Assembly (NCBI GenBank): GCA_017516885.1
Contig: JAFXAR010000012.1
Coordinates: 39,858-103,857, forward strand
Source: Bacteroidaceae bacterium
Lineage (GTDB): Bacteria > Bacteroidota > Bacteroidia > Bacteroidales > Bacteroidaceae
Reading direction: 5' to 3'
DNA length: 64,000 nucleotides
Under the pieces are notes generated by a model, which saw only the letters and a list, made by a program, of their open reading frames with translations, did no database searches and was not told the origin of the DNA. Each line of letters opens with the position of its first letter. Positions within the stretch are counted from its first letter, which is position 1. This document shows positions 36,864 through 45,943 of the stretch, piece after piece. The position numbers were made by a program, and so were the translations under genes.

Positions 36864-39800
36864 TTATATATTCTTTCCGTGGCAGTTTTTGTACTTCTTG
36901 CCGCTGCCGCATGGGCATGGGTCGTTGCGGCCCACTGTCTTTTCAACGCGTATTGGCTCTTTTTTTACGTTCTCGCGTGTGTCGCGCTGGGCTGCAGCCT
37001 GCTGGTGCGGGTCGTTGAGGTCGGCCTTTGTCTCGTTGTACTTCTGCTTTGGCCTGCTGTTCTCCTGTGCCACTCTTACATTCTCCACTTCGTTTTCAGG
37101 GATATGTATTCTGCCGCGCATGAGGGTTGACACTGTCTGGTCGTTTATTCTGCTTATCATCTTGTCGAAGAGTGTAACCGACTCCAGCTTGAATATCAGC
37201 AGCGGGTCTTTCTGCTCGTAGCTTGCGTTCTGTACTGAGTGCTTGAGTTCGTCAAGGTCGCGCAGGTTCTCTTTCCATGCCTCGTCAATGGTGTGGAGCA
37301 GAATTGCCTTTTCAAAGCACTTGATTACCTCCTTGCCGCGTGATTCGCTTGCGAGTTTCACGTTTACAGGAATCTGGTATACGTTGCGGCCGTCGGTGAT
37401 TGGCACATAGATGCTCTTGTCGTGCATTTCGGGATGCTCGTTGTACACTCTGTCAAAGAACGGCAGGGCGATTTGCGCCATGCGCTCGGTGCGCTGCTTG
37501 AAGTTGTTCATTGCCGCATTGAATATAGCCTCGGCTCTCTCCTCAACGTCCATTTTCTCAAACTCCTCCAGGCTTGCTATAGGCATTTCCGTAGAGAGCA
37601 GACGCAGTGTCTCAAGCTTGGCATCCTCGTAGAGGAAGTTCTCGGCCACATTGTAGCAGCGGTCCCATATCATGTTTACAATATCCATGCCTATGCGCTC
37701 TCCAATGAGTGCGTGGCGGCGCTTGGTGTATATAACTGTACGCTGCTTGTTCATCACGTCGTCATATTCAAGCAGGCGCTTTCTAATGCCAAAGTTGTTC
37801 TCCTCAACCTTTTTCTGCGCACGCTCAATAGACTTTGAAATCATTGAGTGCTCAATCATGTCGCCCTCCTTGAAGCCGAAGCGGTCGAGTGTCTTTGCTA
37901 TGCGGTCGGAACCGAACAGGCGCATGAGGTTGTCTTCGAGTGAAACAAAGAACACCGATGAACCCGGGTCGCCCTGACGGCCTGAACGTCCGCGCAGCTG
38001 GCGGTCGACACGGCGTGACTCGTGGCGCTCGGTGCCAATGATTGCAAGGCCTCCTGCCGCACGCACCTCCTCGCTAAGCTTGATGTCAGTACCACGTCCC
38101 GCCATGTTGGTGGCTATGGTCACTGTGCCCGAAAGGCCGGCCTTTGCCACAATGTCGGCCTCCTTCTGGTGGAGCTTGGCGTTGAGCACATTGTGCGGTA
38201 TCTTGCGTATCTTGAGCAGGCGGCTGAGCAATTCCGAAATTTCAACCGATGTTGTACCTACGAGCACCGGACGTCCCTGTCCCACAAGATTCTCAATCTC
38301 GTCAATTACAGCGTTGTACTTCTCGCGTGTGGTGCGGTAGATGCGGTCGTTCATATCCTTGCGCTCAATGGGGCGGTTTGTGGGGATAACAACCACGTCT
38401 AACTTGTAGATGTCCCAAAATTCTCCTGCCTCCGTTTCGGCCGTACCGGTCATTCCGGCAAGCTTGTGGTACATGCGGAAGTAGTTCTGCAGGGTAATTG
38501 TGGCAAAGGTCTGCGATGCTGCCTCAACCTTCACCCTCTCCTTTGCCTCAAGTGCCTGATGTAAGCCGTCGGAGTAGCGGCGGCCTTCCATTACACGGCC
38601 TGTCTGCTCGTCCACAATCTTTACTTCGCCCTCTTCGGTTACAATGTAGTCAACGTCAATGTCGAACATTGTATAGGCCTTTAGCAGCTGGTTTATTGTG
38701 TGTACGCGCTCCGATTTTACAGCGTAGTTGGTAAGCATCTCCTCCTTCTTTGCGCTCTTCTCCTCGTCGGTTATTGAACTGTCGTTCTCAAGTGCCGACA
38801 TTTCTGTTGCTATGTCGGGGAGAACGAAGAACTGCGGGTCGGACGTGCTGCCCGAGATAAGCTCGATACCCTTGTCGGTGAGGTCGACGCTGTGCGCCTT
38901 CTCGTCAATTACAAAGTAGAGCGGTTCAACAGCCTCGGGCATTCTCTTGTTGTTCTGCTCCATGTAGTACTCCTCGGTCTTGAGCATGCCCATCTTTACT
39001 CCGGGCTCGCTGAGCAGTTTTATAAGAGGCTTGTTCTTGGGGAGTGCCTTGTGGCTGCGGAAGAGTGACAGATAGCCGTCGGCAACCTCGTCCTTGTCCT
39101 CTGAATATATCTTCTTGCGTGCTTCGGCAAGCAGTTCTGTTGCCAGTTTCTTCTGCACGTCGACAAGGCGCTCTACGAGCGGGCGGAACTGCTCAAACAT
39201 CTGGTCCTCCTTGCGTGGCACAGGGCCTGAGATGATAAGCGGGGTACGCGCATCGTCCACAAGCACCGAGTCAACCTCGTCAACAATGGCAAAGTTATGC
39301 TGGCGCTGTACAAGGTCGGCGGGCTGTGTTGCCATGTTGTCGCGCAGATAGTCAAAGCCGAATTCGTTGTTGGTGCCGAATGTGATGTCGGCCATATATG
39401 CGTTGCGGCGTGCCGCCGAGTTGGGGGTGTGCTTGTCAATGCAGTCAACGCTGAGGCCATGGAACATGTAGAGAGGGCCCATCCACTCCGAGTCGCGCTT
39501 TGCAAGGTAGTCGTTCACTGTTACAACGTGTACGCCGTTGCCCGAGAGTGCATTAAGGAACACCGGCAGTGTTGCCACAAGGGTCTTTCCCTCACCGGTT
39601 GCCATTTCGGCAATCTTTCCCTTGTGCAGCACTGTGCCGCCGAACAGCTGCACGTCGTAGTGAATCATGTTCCATACGGTGTCGTTTCCTCCGGCCTGCC
39701 AGTGGTTGCGGTAGATTGCCTTGTCGCCCTCAATGGTAACAAAGTCATGCTTTGCGGCAAGCACGCGGTCGAATTCGGTAGCTGTCACCTCAACAGTCTC

Positions 39801-40172
39801 GTTCTCTGTGAAGCGGCGCGCAGTGTCCTTTACAATGGCAAAGGCTCTTGGCAATGCCTCGTCAAGCTCCTTGTCAATAATCTCAAGTACCTCTTTCTCC
39901 AGCTTGTCAATCTGGTTGAAGATTGCCTCTCTCTTCTCGAGTTCGGTATCCTCAATGCTTGCCTTGAGTTCTGCTATTTTGGCGCGCTCTTTTGATACGC
40001 TGCCCTGTATTTTCTCTTTGAGAGCCAGTGTTGCAGCTCTCAGTTCGTCGTTGCTCAATGCCGAAATTTCGGGGTATGCGGCTTTTACCTTCTCAACCCA
40101 TGGCTGAATCTCGCGCATGTCACGGCTCGATTTGTTGCCGAATAGTTTGCTTATTAGTGAATTAAATCCCAT
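36864..40172 (-). CDS. secA: preprotein translocase ATPase SecA
   Basis: 1102 residues, the long Bacteroidetes form. Walker A is in [17 protein letters not shown] near residue 190; the DEAD-type NBD1 is completed by [27 protein letters not shown]2 has [27 protein letters not shown] and [23 protein letters not shown]. The C-terminus ends in the SEC-C zinc motif [13 protein letters not shown]. It drives protein export through SecYEG at the inner membrane. A promoter with a 117-nt leader lies upstream. Confidence 0.98.
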   Translation of the reverse strand: MGFNSLISKLFGNKSSRDMREIQPWVEKVKAAYPEISALSNDELRAATLALKEKIQGSVSKERAKIAELKASIEDTELEKREAIFNQIDKLEKEVLEIIDKELDEALPRAFAIVKDTARRFTENETVEVTATEFDRVLAAKHDFVTIEGDKAIYRNHWQAGGNDTVWNMIHYDVQLFGGTVLHKGKIAEMATGEGKTLVATLPVFLNALSGNGVHVVTVNDYLAKRDSEWMGPLYMFHGLSVDCIDKHTPNSAARRNAYMADITFGTNNEFGFDYLRDNMATQPADLVQRQHNFAIVDEVDSVLVDDARTPLIISGPVPRKEDQMFEQFRPLVERLVDVQKKLATELLAEARKKIYSEDKDEVADGYLSLFRSHKALPKNKPLIKLLSEPGVKMGMLKTEEYYMEQNNKRMPEAVEPLYFVIDEKAHSVDLTDKGIELISGSTSDPQFFVLPDIATEMSALENDSSITDEEKSAKKEEMLTNYAVKSERVHTINQLLKAYTMFDIDVDYIVTEEGEVKIVDEQTGRVMEGRRYSDGLHQALEAKERVKVEAASQTFATITLQNYFRMYHKLAGMTGTAETEAGEFWDIYKLDVVVIPTNRPIERKDMNDRIYRTTREKYNAVIDEIENLVGQGRPVLVGTTSVEISELLSRLLKIRKIPHNVLNAKLHQKEADIVAKAGLSGTVTIATNMAGRGTDIKLSEEVRAAGGLAIIGTERHESRRVDRQLRGRSGRQGDPGSSVFFVSLEDNLMRLFGSDRIAKTLDRFGFKEGDMIEHSMISKSIERAQKKVEENNFGIRKRLLEYDDVMNKQRTVIYTKRRHALIGERIGMDIVNMIWDRCYNVAENFLYEDAKLETLRLLSTEMPIASLEEFEKMDVEERAEAIFNAAMNNFKQRTERMAQIALPFFDRVYNEHPEMHDKSIYVPITDGRNVYQIPVNVKLASESRGKEVIKCFEKAILLHTIDEAWKENLRDLDELKHSVQNASYEQKDPLLIFKLESVTLFDKMISRINDQTVSTLMRGRIHIPENEVENVRVAQENSRPKQKYNETKADLNDPHQQAAAQRDTRENVKKEPIRVEKTVGRNDPCPCGSGKKYKNCHGKNI

Positions 40173-40224
40173 ATTGTTGTGTATTTTTTTATTCTGTTTA
40201 ACTATAGTTCAATATTGCAGAACC

Positions 40225-40385
40225 TTCCTATATTGAGATTCCTCGCCGCTTCGCTCTGTCGGAATGACAGGTTCGCGTTATGTTCGCACGAAGTGCAAAT
40301 GTAACTGCAAACGAATGGAACGCCAAACTTGTTTGGGCGTTACGCAACGAGTGCCGGTTATGTTCGCACGAAGTGCAAAGATAAT
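40225..40385. repeat. interspersed repeat upstream of secA
   Basis: Contains GAGATTCCTCGCCGCTTCGC-type sequence, two copies of TTATGTTCGCACGAAGTGCAAA (near 40278 and 40360) and an inverted CCAAACTTGTTTGG. The same words recur at 26.6 kb and 47.0 kb, and the first part matches the repeat at 45256-45497 in reverse. Remaining sequence to 40567 is AT-rich without a recognisable feature. Confidence 0.55.
40296..40327 (-). promoter_or_regulatory. probable secA promoter
   Basis: Minus strand: TTTG at 40324-40327, 20 bp, then TACATTTG at 40296-40303. Both match the Bacteroidetes consensus. The boxes lie inside repeat sequence, and the leader to secA at 40172 would be about 117 nt. Confidence 0.6.
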
Positions 40386-40567
40386 GATAAATTGCCGATT
40401 ATACTATTTTATTAGGTAAAAATAGGCGATTTGTTCCTGAAAATATAATGCAAAAAGCATGCCAAGTGTCATTCTTGTCACATAACAGTGGTGCAGCATG
40501 GCAATTTGGCAGTAGTATCCTTTTTCTGTGAATAATATTTCAAACAGCTTCTTAATTCTGTATTAAA

Positions 40568-40599
40568 TTTGCCGGTTTTTAACTAAATTGTTATATTCG
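40568..40599 (+). promoter_or_regulatory. promoter of the first receptor-kinase gene
   Basis: TTTG at 40568-40571, 20 bp, then TATATTCG at 40592-40599 (one mismatch). Start codon at 40668, so the leader is about 60 nt and contains the 11-bp repeats. Confidence 0.6.
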
Positions 40600-40620
40600 C
40601 AAAATATTTTTAGAAATTTA

Positions 40621-40656
40621 AACAGCTTCTAAACAACTTCTAAACAGCTTCTAAAC
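40621..40656 (+). repeat. 11-bp tandem repeat in the kinase leader
   Basis: AACAGCTTCTA, AACAACTTCTA and AACAGCTTCTA in direct repeat, then AAC. A related AACAGCTTCTT occurs near 40544. The period is one helical turn. Confidence 0.65.
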
Positions 40657-40667
40657 AAATTTTTAAT

Positions 40668-42707
40668 ATGCATTTGCCAATAGGTACTCTGTTGAACGGA
40701 GGGAAATACAGAATAATCCGCTACATAAGCAGCGGCGGCTTCGGCTGCACATACGAGGCATGGAATATTGAAATGGAATGCAATGTCGCAATCAAGGAGT
40801 TCTATATGAAGGACTTCTGCAACCGCGACAGCAGCAGCGGCCATGTCACCGTAGCTACACAAAGCAAGGTGGAACTTGTAAACCGCGTGCGCCGCAAGTT
40901 CACCGAAGAGGCACAGGCGCTCTTCCGCATGAACCACCCGAATATAGTTCGCGTCACCGACAAGTTTGAGGAGAACGGCACTGCATATTATGTAATGGAC
41001 TACGTTGAAGGCAACTCCCTTGCCGGTTTGCTTGCTGAGCGCGGGCCGCTCCCTGAGGACGAGGCTATAGGGTATATACGTCAGGCAGCCTCAGCTCTTG
41101 ACTACGTTCACAACCGCAACCGCCTTCATTTAGATGTAAAGCCCGCCAACATAATGGTCGACAGTGCCAGCCATGCAGTGCTCATTGACTTTGGCGTTTC
41201 CAAGCAGTACGACGAAGTGGCCCATGAAAACACCTCAACACTCATGGGCAGCACTCCCGGTTATGCACCGCCCGAACAGATGAGCCACAGTGTGGGGCGC
41301 TTTACCCCCGCAACCGACATTTACGCCCTTGGCGCAACACTCTATAAGCTGCTGACCGGCATAACACCGGTCGATGCCTCACTGCGCTCCAGCGGCGAGG
41401 AACTCGACCCATTGCCCCAAACAATATCAGCCTCTGTCCGCCATGCCGTTGAGGCATCAATGCGAATGAACAAGAACAAGCGCCCTCAGAGCATTAAGGA
41501 GTTCTTGGGGTTAGTGGAAAGTGAAGAGACGGAAATTGCGAGCGATGAAACTAACCTTTCAATGGGAACAGGCCAAAATGCAGCAAACGGCAACGCAGCA
41601 GTTGAGGAAAATGAGATAGAAGTTGAAGTTGTAGAAACACCCTCTGTTGCCCCAGAGCCTGCACCAAGACCTCAGCCCGAAGAGAACCAAAAGAAAAACA
41701 AATTTCTTTGGATAATAATCCTGCTTGCCGTTATATGCGGTGCAGCAGTCGGCTTTATGCTCTTTGGCGGCGGCAGCGATATAAAGAAAGACAGCGCCAA
41801 AGACACCGCACAGCAAATTGCACAACAAATTCACGCGCCAATAAAAGAAACAAAAGACACCCCAACCATACAAACCGATAAAAAAGACACAACAGCCCAG
41901 CCGCAACCAGTTGCGCCAATCCCAGTGGCAGAGCAAACCACCCAGCTTAAAATCAAAGGCGCGCCCAATGGCGCATATGTATATGTAGACGGCAACTACT
42001 TTGATGAAACACCCTTAAAAGACGCAACCATCTCCATAGGCCGCCACACCATAAAAGTAGTTAAAGAAGGCTATGAAAGCTACGAGAAAACCCACACCTT
42101 CACCAGCCAGACTGCGCCAATAAACCTAACCCTTACAGCCAAGCCAAAGCCCCAGCCGCAAAATAAAGGCATCATCAACGGCCACGAATACGTAGACTTA
42201 GGCCTAAGCGTAAAGTGGGCCACCTGCAATGTAGGCGCAAGCAAGCCCGAAGAGTATGGCAATTACTACGCCTGGGGCGAAACCTCTACCAAGAGCAATT
42301 ACAGTTCAGACAACAGCGTAACCTACGGCAAGAACTTCAGCGACATAGGCGGCAACCCTACCTATGACGTAGCCCGCAAGCAGTGGGGCAGCACCTGGCG
42401 CCTGCCCACCAAGGCCGAGTTTGACGAACTGCTCAGCAACTGCACCTGGACATGGACAACACAGAACGGTATAAAAGGCTGCAAGGTAACCAGCAAGAAG
42501 AACGGCAACAGCATCTTCCTTCCTGCTGCCGGTTGGCGTAATGGTTCGTCGCTTCTCAACCAGGGGACTTTCGGTGGCTACTGGAGTTCTACGCCTCATG
42601 AGAGTTATTCCGGCAGCGCGTTCTACCTGGACTTCAGCAGTGGTGGCCATAGCACGAGTTGGGGCAGCCGTCTCAACGGCCGAAGTGTGCGCCCTGTGTG
42701 CAAATAA
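40668..42707 (+). CDS. Hanks-type Ser/Thr receptor kinase with PEGA and variable FISUMP (C-type-lectin-like) domain
   Basis: 679 residues. Kinase domain about 10-285: glycine loop SSGGFGCTY (21-29), Lys43 in AIKEF, HLDVKPAN (Asp156, Lys158, Asn161) and DFG at 174-176. Transmembrane segment about 346-367 (FLWIIILLAVICGAAVGFML). A PEGA domain lies about 425-492 (KIKGAPNGAYVYVDG, KVVKEGYESYEKT). The C-terminal Fibrobacter-major-paralogous domain, 503-679, ends in GRSVRPVCK. The kinase faces the cytoplasm and the PEGA plus FISUMP part lies outside. The variable segment at 42524-42697 shows adenine-directed variation against the copies at 44254 and 62395. The substrate is unknown. Confidence 0.9.
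   Translation: MHLPIGTLLNGGKYRIIRYISSGGFGCTYEAWNIEMECNVAIKEFYMKDFCNRDSSSGHVTVATQSKVELVNRVRRKFTEEAQALFRMNHPNIVRVTDKFEENGTAYYVMDYVEGNSLAGLLAERGPLPEDEAIGYIRQAASALDYVHNRNRLHLDVKPANIMVDSASHAVLIDFGVSKQYDEVAHENTSTLMGSTPGYAPPEQMSHSVGRFTPATDIYALGATLYKLLTGITPVDASLRSSGEELDPLPQTISASVRHAVEASMRMNKNKRPQSIKEFLGLVESEETEIASDETNLSMGTGQNAANGNAAVEENEIEVEVVETPSVAPEPAPRPQPEENQKKNKFLWIIILLAVICGAAVGFMLFGGGSDIKKDSAKDTAQQIAQQIHAPIKETKDTPTIQTDKKDTTAQPQPVAPIPVAEQTTQLKIKGAPNGAYVYVDGNYFDETPLKDATISIGRHTIKVVKEGYESYEKTHTFTSQTAPINLTLTAKPKPQPQNKGIINGHEYVDLGLSVKWATCNVGASKPEEYGNYYAWGETSTKSNYSSDNSVTYGKNFSDIGGNPTYDVARKQWGSTWRLPTKAEFDELLSNCTWTWTTQNGIKGCKVTSKKNGNSIFLPAAGWRNGSSLLNQGTFGGYWSSTPHESYSGSAFYLDFSSGGHSTSWGSRLNGRSVRPVCK
42524..42697 (+). 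other. DGR-type variable region 1 (FISUMP module of first kinase)
   Basis: Encodes AAGWRNGSSLLNQGTFGGYW to GRSVRPV. Compared with the copies at 44254-44428 and 62395-62568, 35 nucleotide positions in 22 codons differ up to the GGC near 42680; 34 are at first or second codon positions and 29 of these have A in at least one copy. Many codons fit NNC, as expected from AAC. The single exception is a CCT/CCC difference. The 3' end (CGA AGT GTG CGC CCT GTG) differs from the other two copies outside this pattern. Confidence 0.75.
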
Positions 42708-42735
42708 CTTGTCACGGAAACGAATTATTTCATAC

Positions 42736-42773
42736 AATAATCCTGCTATTTCATACAAAAAGCGGGATTATTT
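42736..42773 (+). terminator. terminator after first kinase gene
   Basis: ATAATCCTGCT pairs with AGCGGGATTAT (one G-T pair) with a 13-nt loop, then TTT. Confidence 0.7.
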
Positions 42774-42796
42774 TCTTGTTAACACCCTTAATGTCT

Positions 42797-42804
42797 TATC
42801 TTTG
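42797..42804 (+). promoter_or_regulatory. -7 box of second kinase gene
   Basis: TATCTTTG, a perfect -7 box, 20 nt before the ATG at 42824, with CTTG at 42775-42778 as a weak -33 box (18 bp spacing). Confidence 0.5.
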
Positions 42805-42823
42805 CCACTAAATAAAACACACT

Positions 42824-45226
42824 ATGCAGCTTACAAACGGAACAGAACTTAAAAGAGGTGACTATCGCATTATAGACGTGCTTGGCCAGGGCGGCTTTGG
42901 CATAACATACCTTGCCCTGCAAGTAAAGCTTAACCGCAAGTTGGCAATCAAGGAGTTCTTTATGAAAGACCTCTGCAACCGCGACGATGACGGTTCGCAT
43001 GTTTCTGTGGGTTCTGCAGGAAGCAAGGATTTGGTTGAGCGCTTCAAGCAGAAGTTCCTTAAGGAAGCAGGGCTTATAGCATCATTTGACAATACGAACA
43101 TCATAAGGATATATGACGTATTTGAGGAGAACGGCACGGCATACTACGTTATGGAGTACCTTGAAGGCAAAAGCCTTAAGAGGCTTGTTGACGAGAGCGG
43201 CGCACTGCCCGAGGATGTTGCCGTAAAATACATACGCCAGGTTGCCGGAGCGCTTAAGGAGGTGCACGAGAACAATCTGCTGCACCTTGACGTAAAGCCC
43301 GCCAACATAATGCTCGACAAGAAAGGCAACGCCGTTCTCATAGACTTTGGCATCTCCAAGCACTACGATGAAGCCGGCCACCAGACCAGCAGTGCCGGAG
43401 TGGGCATAAGCGAAGGCTACGCCCCGATAGAGCAGTACGAGGCCGGAGCACTGAAGACCTTTACCCCGGTAACAGACATCTACGCCCTTGGCGCAACACT
43501 CTTCTTCCTGCTAACCGGCGCACGCCCGCCAAAGGCAAGCTATATTAACGACGAAGGCCTTCCCCCAATGCCCGAAGTACTTTCATTGACCGTGCGCAAG
43601 GCAGTAGAGAGCGCCATGCAGCCCCGCCGCAAAGACCGCCCGCAGAGCGTGGAAGAATTTATTGAGTTAGTTGAAAGTGGAAAGTGCAAAGATGAAAGTG
43701 AAGAGGTTGTCACAGTTATTGATGATGTTGCTGATGTTTACGGCCCGCCGCCTGTAATAATAGACAAAGAGGAAAAAGACGAATATGATGTAACCATCAT
43801 AGACCCGGTATCATGTGTTTACGGCCCGCCGCCTTTTGTTATTGACAAAGAAGAACCAGAAGAAATAAATACATCAGGCAATGAGAATAAAAAAGCTGGC
43901 AAACGGAAGATTGTGCCCATAGCTGCAATTATTTTGCTGCTTGCCTGCTGCGTTGCCGGTTATTTTATGCTGTTCGGCGGAGGGAAAAAATATGACCCGA
44001 ATAGTTTTAATTATGTTGATTTGGGTTTGCCGAGCGGGTTAAAGTGGGCTGATAGCAATGCGGGTGCATATAGCCCGGATGGGTATGGTGATTATTTGGA
44101 TTGGGACGAGGCACAAGAATGTGATTTGCGTATTCCAACAAAAGAAGAATTTGAAGAACTTGAGGAATACTGTGAGTGGACTTGGACAACTCAGAATGGA
44201 GTAGAAGGTTACAAGGTAACCAGCAAGAAGAACGGCAGCAGCATCTTCCTCCCTGCTGCCGGTTGGCGTGATGGTACGTCGCTTGACTACCAGGGGACTC
44301 TCGGTAACTACTGGAGTTCTACGCCTCATGGGAGTAATTCCTACGGCGCGTACAACCTGTACTTCAACAGTGGTGGCCATGGCACGAGTTGGATCAACCG
44401 TTACCGCGGCCAGAGCGTGCGCCCGGTCTCAGATGGCATAGAAAACAAAACAGAGAAAACGTCTAATGCAAAACCGGCAAGCAACAAACTCTCAACCCGC
44501 ACCTTCAAAGTAAAGGACGTGGAATTCACCATGGTGGCCGTAGAGGGCGGAACATTCAGCATGGGTTCAAACGATGGCGAGAGTGACGAAAAACCCATAC
44601 ACCAAGTAACCCTTGACAGCTACTGCATAGGCCAGACCGAAGTAACCCAGGCACTATGGCAGGCAGTAATGGGAACAACCATACACGACCAAGCAAAGAA
44701 AGGCACTTATTACCAAGACTTGTACGGTACAGGCGATAATAATCCAATGTATTACATAAACTACAACGACTGCATAGATTTCGTCAATAAACTCAACACC
44801 CTGCTTGAAGACCAGCTTCCCCAAGGCCGCAAGTTCCGCCTTCCCACAGAAGCCGAATGGGAATATGCAGCCCGCGGAGGCAATAAGTCCAAAGGCTACA
44901 AATACAGCGGCAGCAACAGCATGGACAATGTAGCATGGTGTGGTGGCAAGGGCAGCAAGACACATCCTGTAAAACAAAAGGCAGGCAACGAACTCGGCCT
45001 TTACGACATGAGCGGAAATCTATTTGAATGGTGCAGTGACTGGTACGGAAGCAACTACTACTCATCCTCCCCGCAGAATAACCCCAAAGGACCTAGTAGC
45101 GGTTCATACCGCGTACTCCGCGGGGGTTGTTGGGAATTCAATCTACAGTGCTGTCGTTCGGCGTATCGCTACGAAAACAACCCAGGCATCTGCTGCGGCG
45201 TCTACGGACTGCGCCTCGCCCTCTAA
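42824..45226 (+). CDS. Hanks-type Ser/Thr receptor kinase with variable FISUMP and FGE/SUMF1-like domains
   Basis: 800 residues. Kinase about 10-285 with GQGGFGITY, Lys43 in AIKEF, HLDVKPAN and DFG; it is closely similar to the kinase at 40668. Transmembrane segment about 363-385 (VPIAAIILLLACCVAGYFML). A short FISUMP module lies about 395-535 (contains AAGWRDGTSLDYQGTLGNYW), followed by a linker and an FGE/SUMF1-type C-type-lectin fold about 564-800 (FTMVAVEGGTFSMGS, FRLPTEAEWEYAARGG, GLYDMSGNLFEW, RVLRGGCW). The FISUMP, linker and FGE parts are nearly identical in DNA to 61640-62660 on the other strand, apart from two variable segments. It is not a sulfatase activator in function. Confidence 0.9.
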   Translation: MQLTNGTELKRGDYRIIDVLGQGGFGITYLALQVKLNRKLAIKEFFMKDLCNRDDDGSHVSVGSAGSKDLVERFKQKFLKEAGLIASFDNTNIIRIYDVFEENGTAYYVMEYLEGKSLKRLVDESGALPEDVAVKYIRQVAGALKEVHENNLLHLDVKPANIMLDKKGNAVLIDFGISKHYDEAGHQTSSAGVGISEGYAPIEQYEAGALKTFTPVTDIYALGATLFFLLTGARPPKASYINDEGLPPMPEVLSLTVRKAVESAMQPRRKDRPQSVEEFIELVESGKCKDESEEVVTVIDDVADVYGPPPVIIDKEEKDEYDVTIIDPVSCVYGPPPFVIDKEEPEEINTSGNENKKAGKRKIVPIAAIILLLACCVAGYFMLFGGGKKYDPNSFNYVDLGLPSGLKWADSNAGAYSPDGYGDYLDWDEAQECDLRIPTKEEFEELEEYCEWTWTTQNGVEGYKVTSKKNGSSIFLPAAGWRDGTSLDYQGTLGNYWSSTPHGSNSYGAYNLYFNSGGHGTSWINRYRGQSVRPVSDGIENKTEKTSNAKPASNKLSTRTFKVKDVEFTMVAVEGGTFSMGSNDGESDEKPIHQVTLDSYCIGQTEVTQALWQAVMGTTIHDQAKKGTYYQDLYGTGDNNPMYYINYNDCIDFVNKLNTLLEDQLPQGRKFRLPTEAEWEYAARGGNKSKGYKYSGSNSMDNVAWCGGKGSKTHPVKQKAGNELGLYDMSGNLFEWCSDWYGSNYYSSSPQNNPKGPSSGSYRVLRGGCWEFNLQCCRSAYRYENNPGICCGVYGLRLAL
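44254..44428 (+). other. DGR-type variable region 2 (FISUMP module of second kinase)
   Basis: Encodes AAGWRDGTSLDYQGTLGNYW through GGHGTSWINRYRGQSVRPV. Differs from regions 1 and 3 at the same NNC codons (GAC TAC, AAC, TAC GGC, AAC, TAC, AAC, ATC AAC, TAC CGC) while codon third positions are constant. Confidence 0.75.
45109..45223 (+). other. DGR-type variable region (FGE module of second kinase)
   Basis: Encodes RVLRGGCWEFNLQCCRSAYRY... to YGLRLAL at the protein's end. Against the copy at 61639-61755, 27 positions differ; in 19 of them one copy has A. Constant words TGTCGTTCGGCG and TACGGACTGCGCCTCGCC bracket the variable part; the latter would be the 3' homology region. Confidence 0.6.
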
Positions 45227-45436
45227 GTTTACAAAAAACAGTTCAAGATTGCAATGCGGAGGAACAGGCTTTCGCGTTTTTTGTCATACCGGCATAGCAC
45301 AGCGACGAGGCATCTCTTATTTCGCAGTTAGAGATTCCTCCAGTCGTCGGAATAGCACAGCGTGCGGAAAAACAGTCAAAGTGCTCCTCATGCGAAGAGG
45401 AGCTGGCTTGCAACTTGTTGCAAGACTGAGGAGTAG
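45227..45436 (+). repeat. conserved 210-nt hairpin-rich flank after the variable region, copy A
   Basis: Downstream sequence shared with 61430-61635 (inverted orientation), beginning GTTTACAAAAAACAGTTCA. It holds two hairpins: GCTCCTC with GAGGAGC (45383-45403) and CTTGCAA with TTGCAAG (45407-45424, loop CTTG). Confidence 0.6.
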
Positions 45437-45497
45437 ACTTTCGCGTTTTTTGTCATGCCGGCATAGCACAGTGACGAGGCATCTCTTATTCCGCGGT
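45256..45497. repeat. interspersed 70-bp repeat, two direct copies
   Basis: CTTTCGCGTTTTTTGTCAT, CCGGCATAGCACAG and GACGAGGCATCTCTTATT recur in the block at 45256-45330 and again at 45428-45497. The remaining bases to 45591 show no gene. Confidence 0.6.
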
Positions 45498-45591
45498 TTT
45501 ACCCCTCCCGGCGCTATTGTGCCTCACCCCCTTAATGGGGAGAATTAAAAAAGTTTGGCGATTAAATTAAAGCGGCTTCAGAATAACGAAA

Positions 45592-45942
45592 TTACAGAAA
45601 ATCCAGTTGGCTCTTAATCCCCATGAGCTCTTCGCGCACGGCTTTCAGGCGGTCAATAACCTCACTTACATTCTCGGCACTCTCTTTTGGCCCGCCATAT
45701 TTGAACTGCTTCTTTGCGCCGGCAAGAGTAAGCTTGCGCTCCTTTACAAGATGATAGATAGTGCGCAGCGTCTTAATATCGTCCTTAGTGTAACGGCGCA
45801 CACCATTTGCGCCCTTGCGAGGCGAGAGTTGCGGAAAAACAGTCTCCCAATAGCGCAGTGTTGATTCTGTAACAGAAAGTTCTGCTGCCACCTCCTTTAT
45901 GGAATAGTACATCTTAAGGTCCTTGTCGGTTTTCAGTGCCAT
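45592..45942 (-). CDS. MerR-family transcriptional regulator
   Basis: 116 residues from the ATG at 45942 (MALKTDKDLKMYYSIKEV). The winged helix (YYSIKEVAAELSVTESTLRYWETVFPQLSPRKGANGVRRYTKDD) is typical of MerR, followed by a short helix and a coiled C-terminus. An in-frame ATG at 46008 lies inside the M23 gene and is not used. It begins 1 bp after the M23 gene ends on the same strand, so the two are probably one transcript. The signal is unknown. Confidence 0.9.
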   Translation of the reverse strand: MALKTDKDLKMYYSIKEVAAELSVTESTLRYWETVFPQLSPRKGANGVRRYTKDDIKTLRTIYHLVKERKLTLAGAKKQFKYGGPKESAENVSEVIDRLKAVREELMGIKSQLDFL

Positions 45943-45943
45943 A

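Noticed and set aside
39297-39995. 232-residue ORF opposite secA
   Set aside because: A shadow of the secA reading frame with no matching family.
44515-45226. Formylglycine-generating enzyme activity
   Set aside because: The fold is FGE-like, but it is fused to a receptor kinase and its C-terminus is hypervariable; no sulfatase gene is near.
45227-45591. A hidden gene after the second kinase
   Set aside because: The sequence consists of hairpins and interspersed repeats; the open frames are short and unlike proteins.
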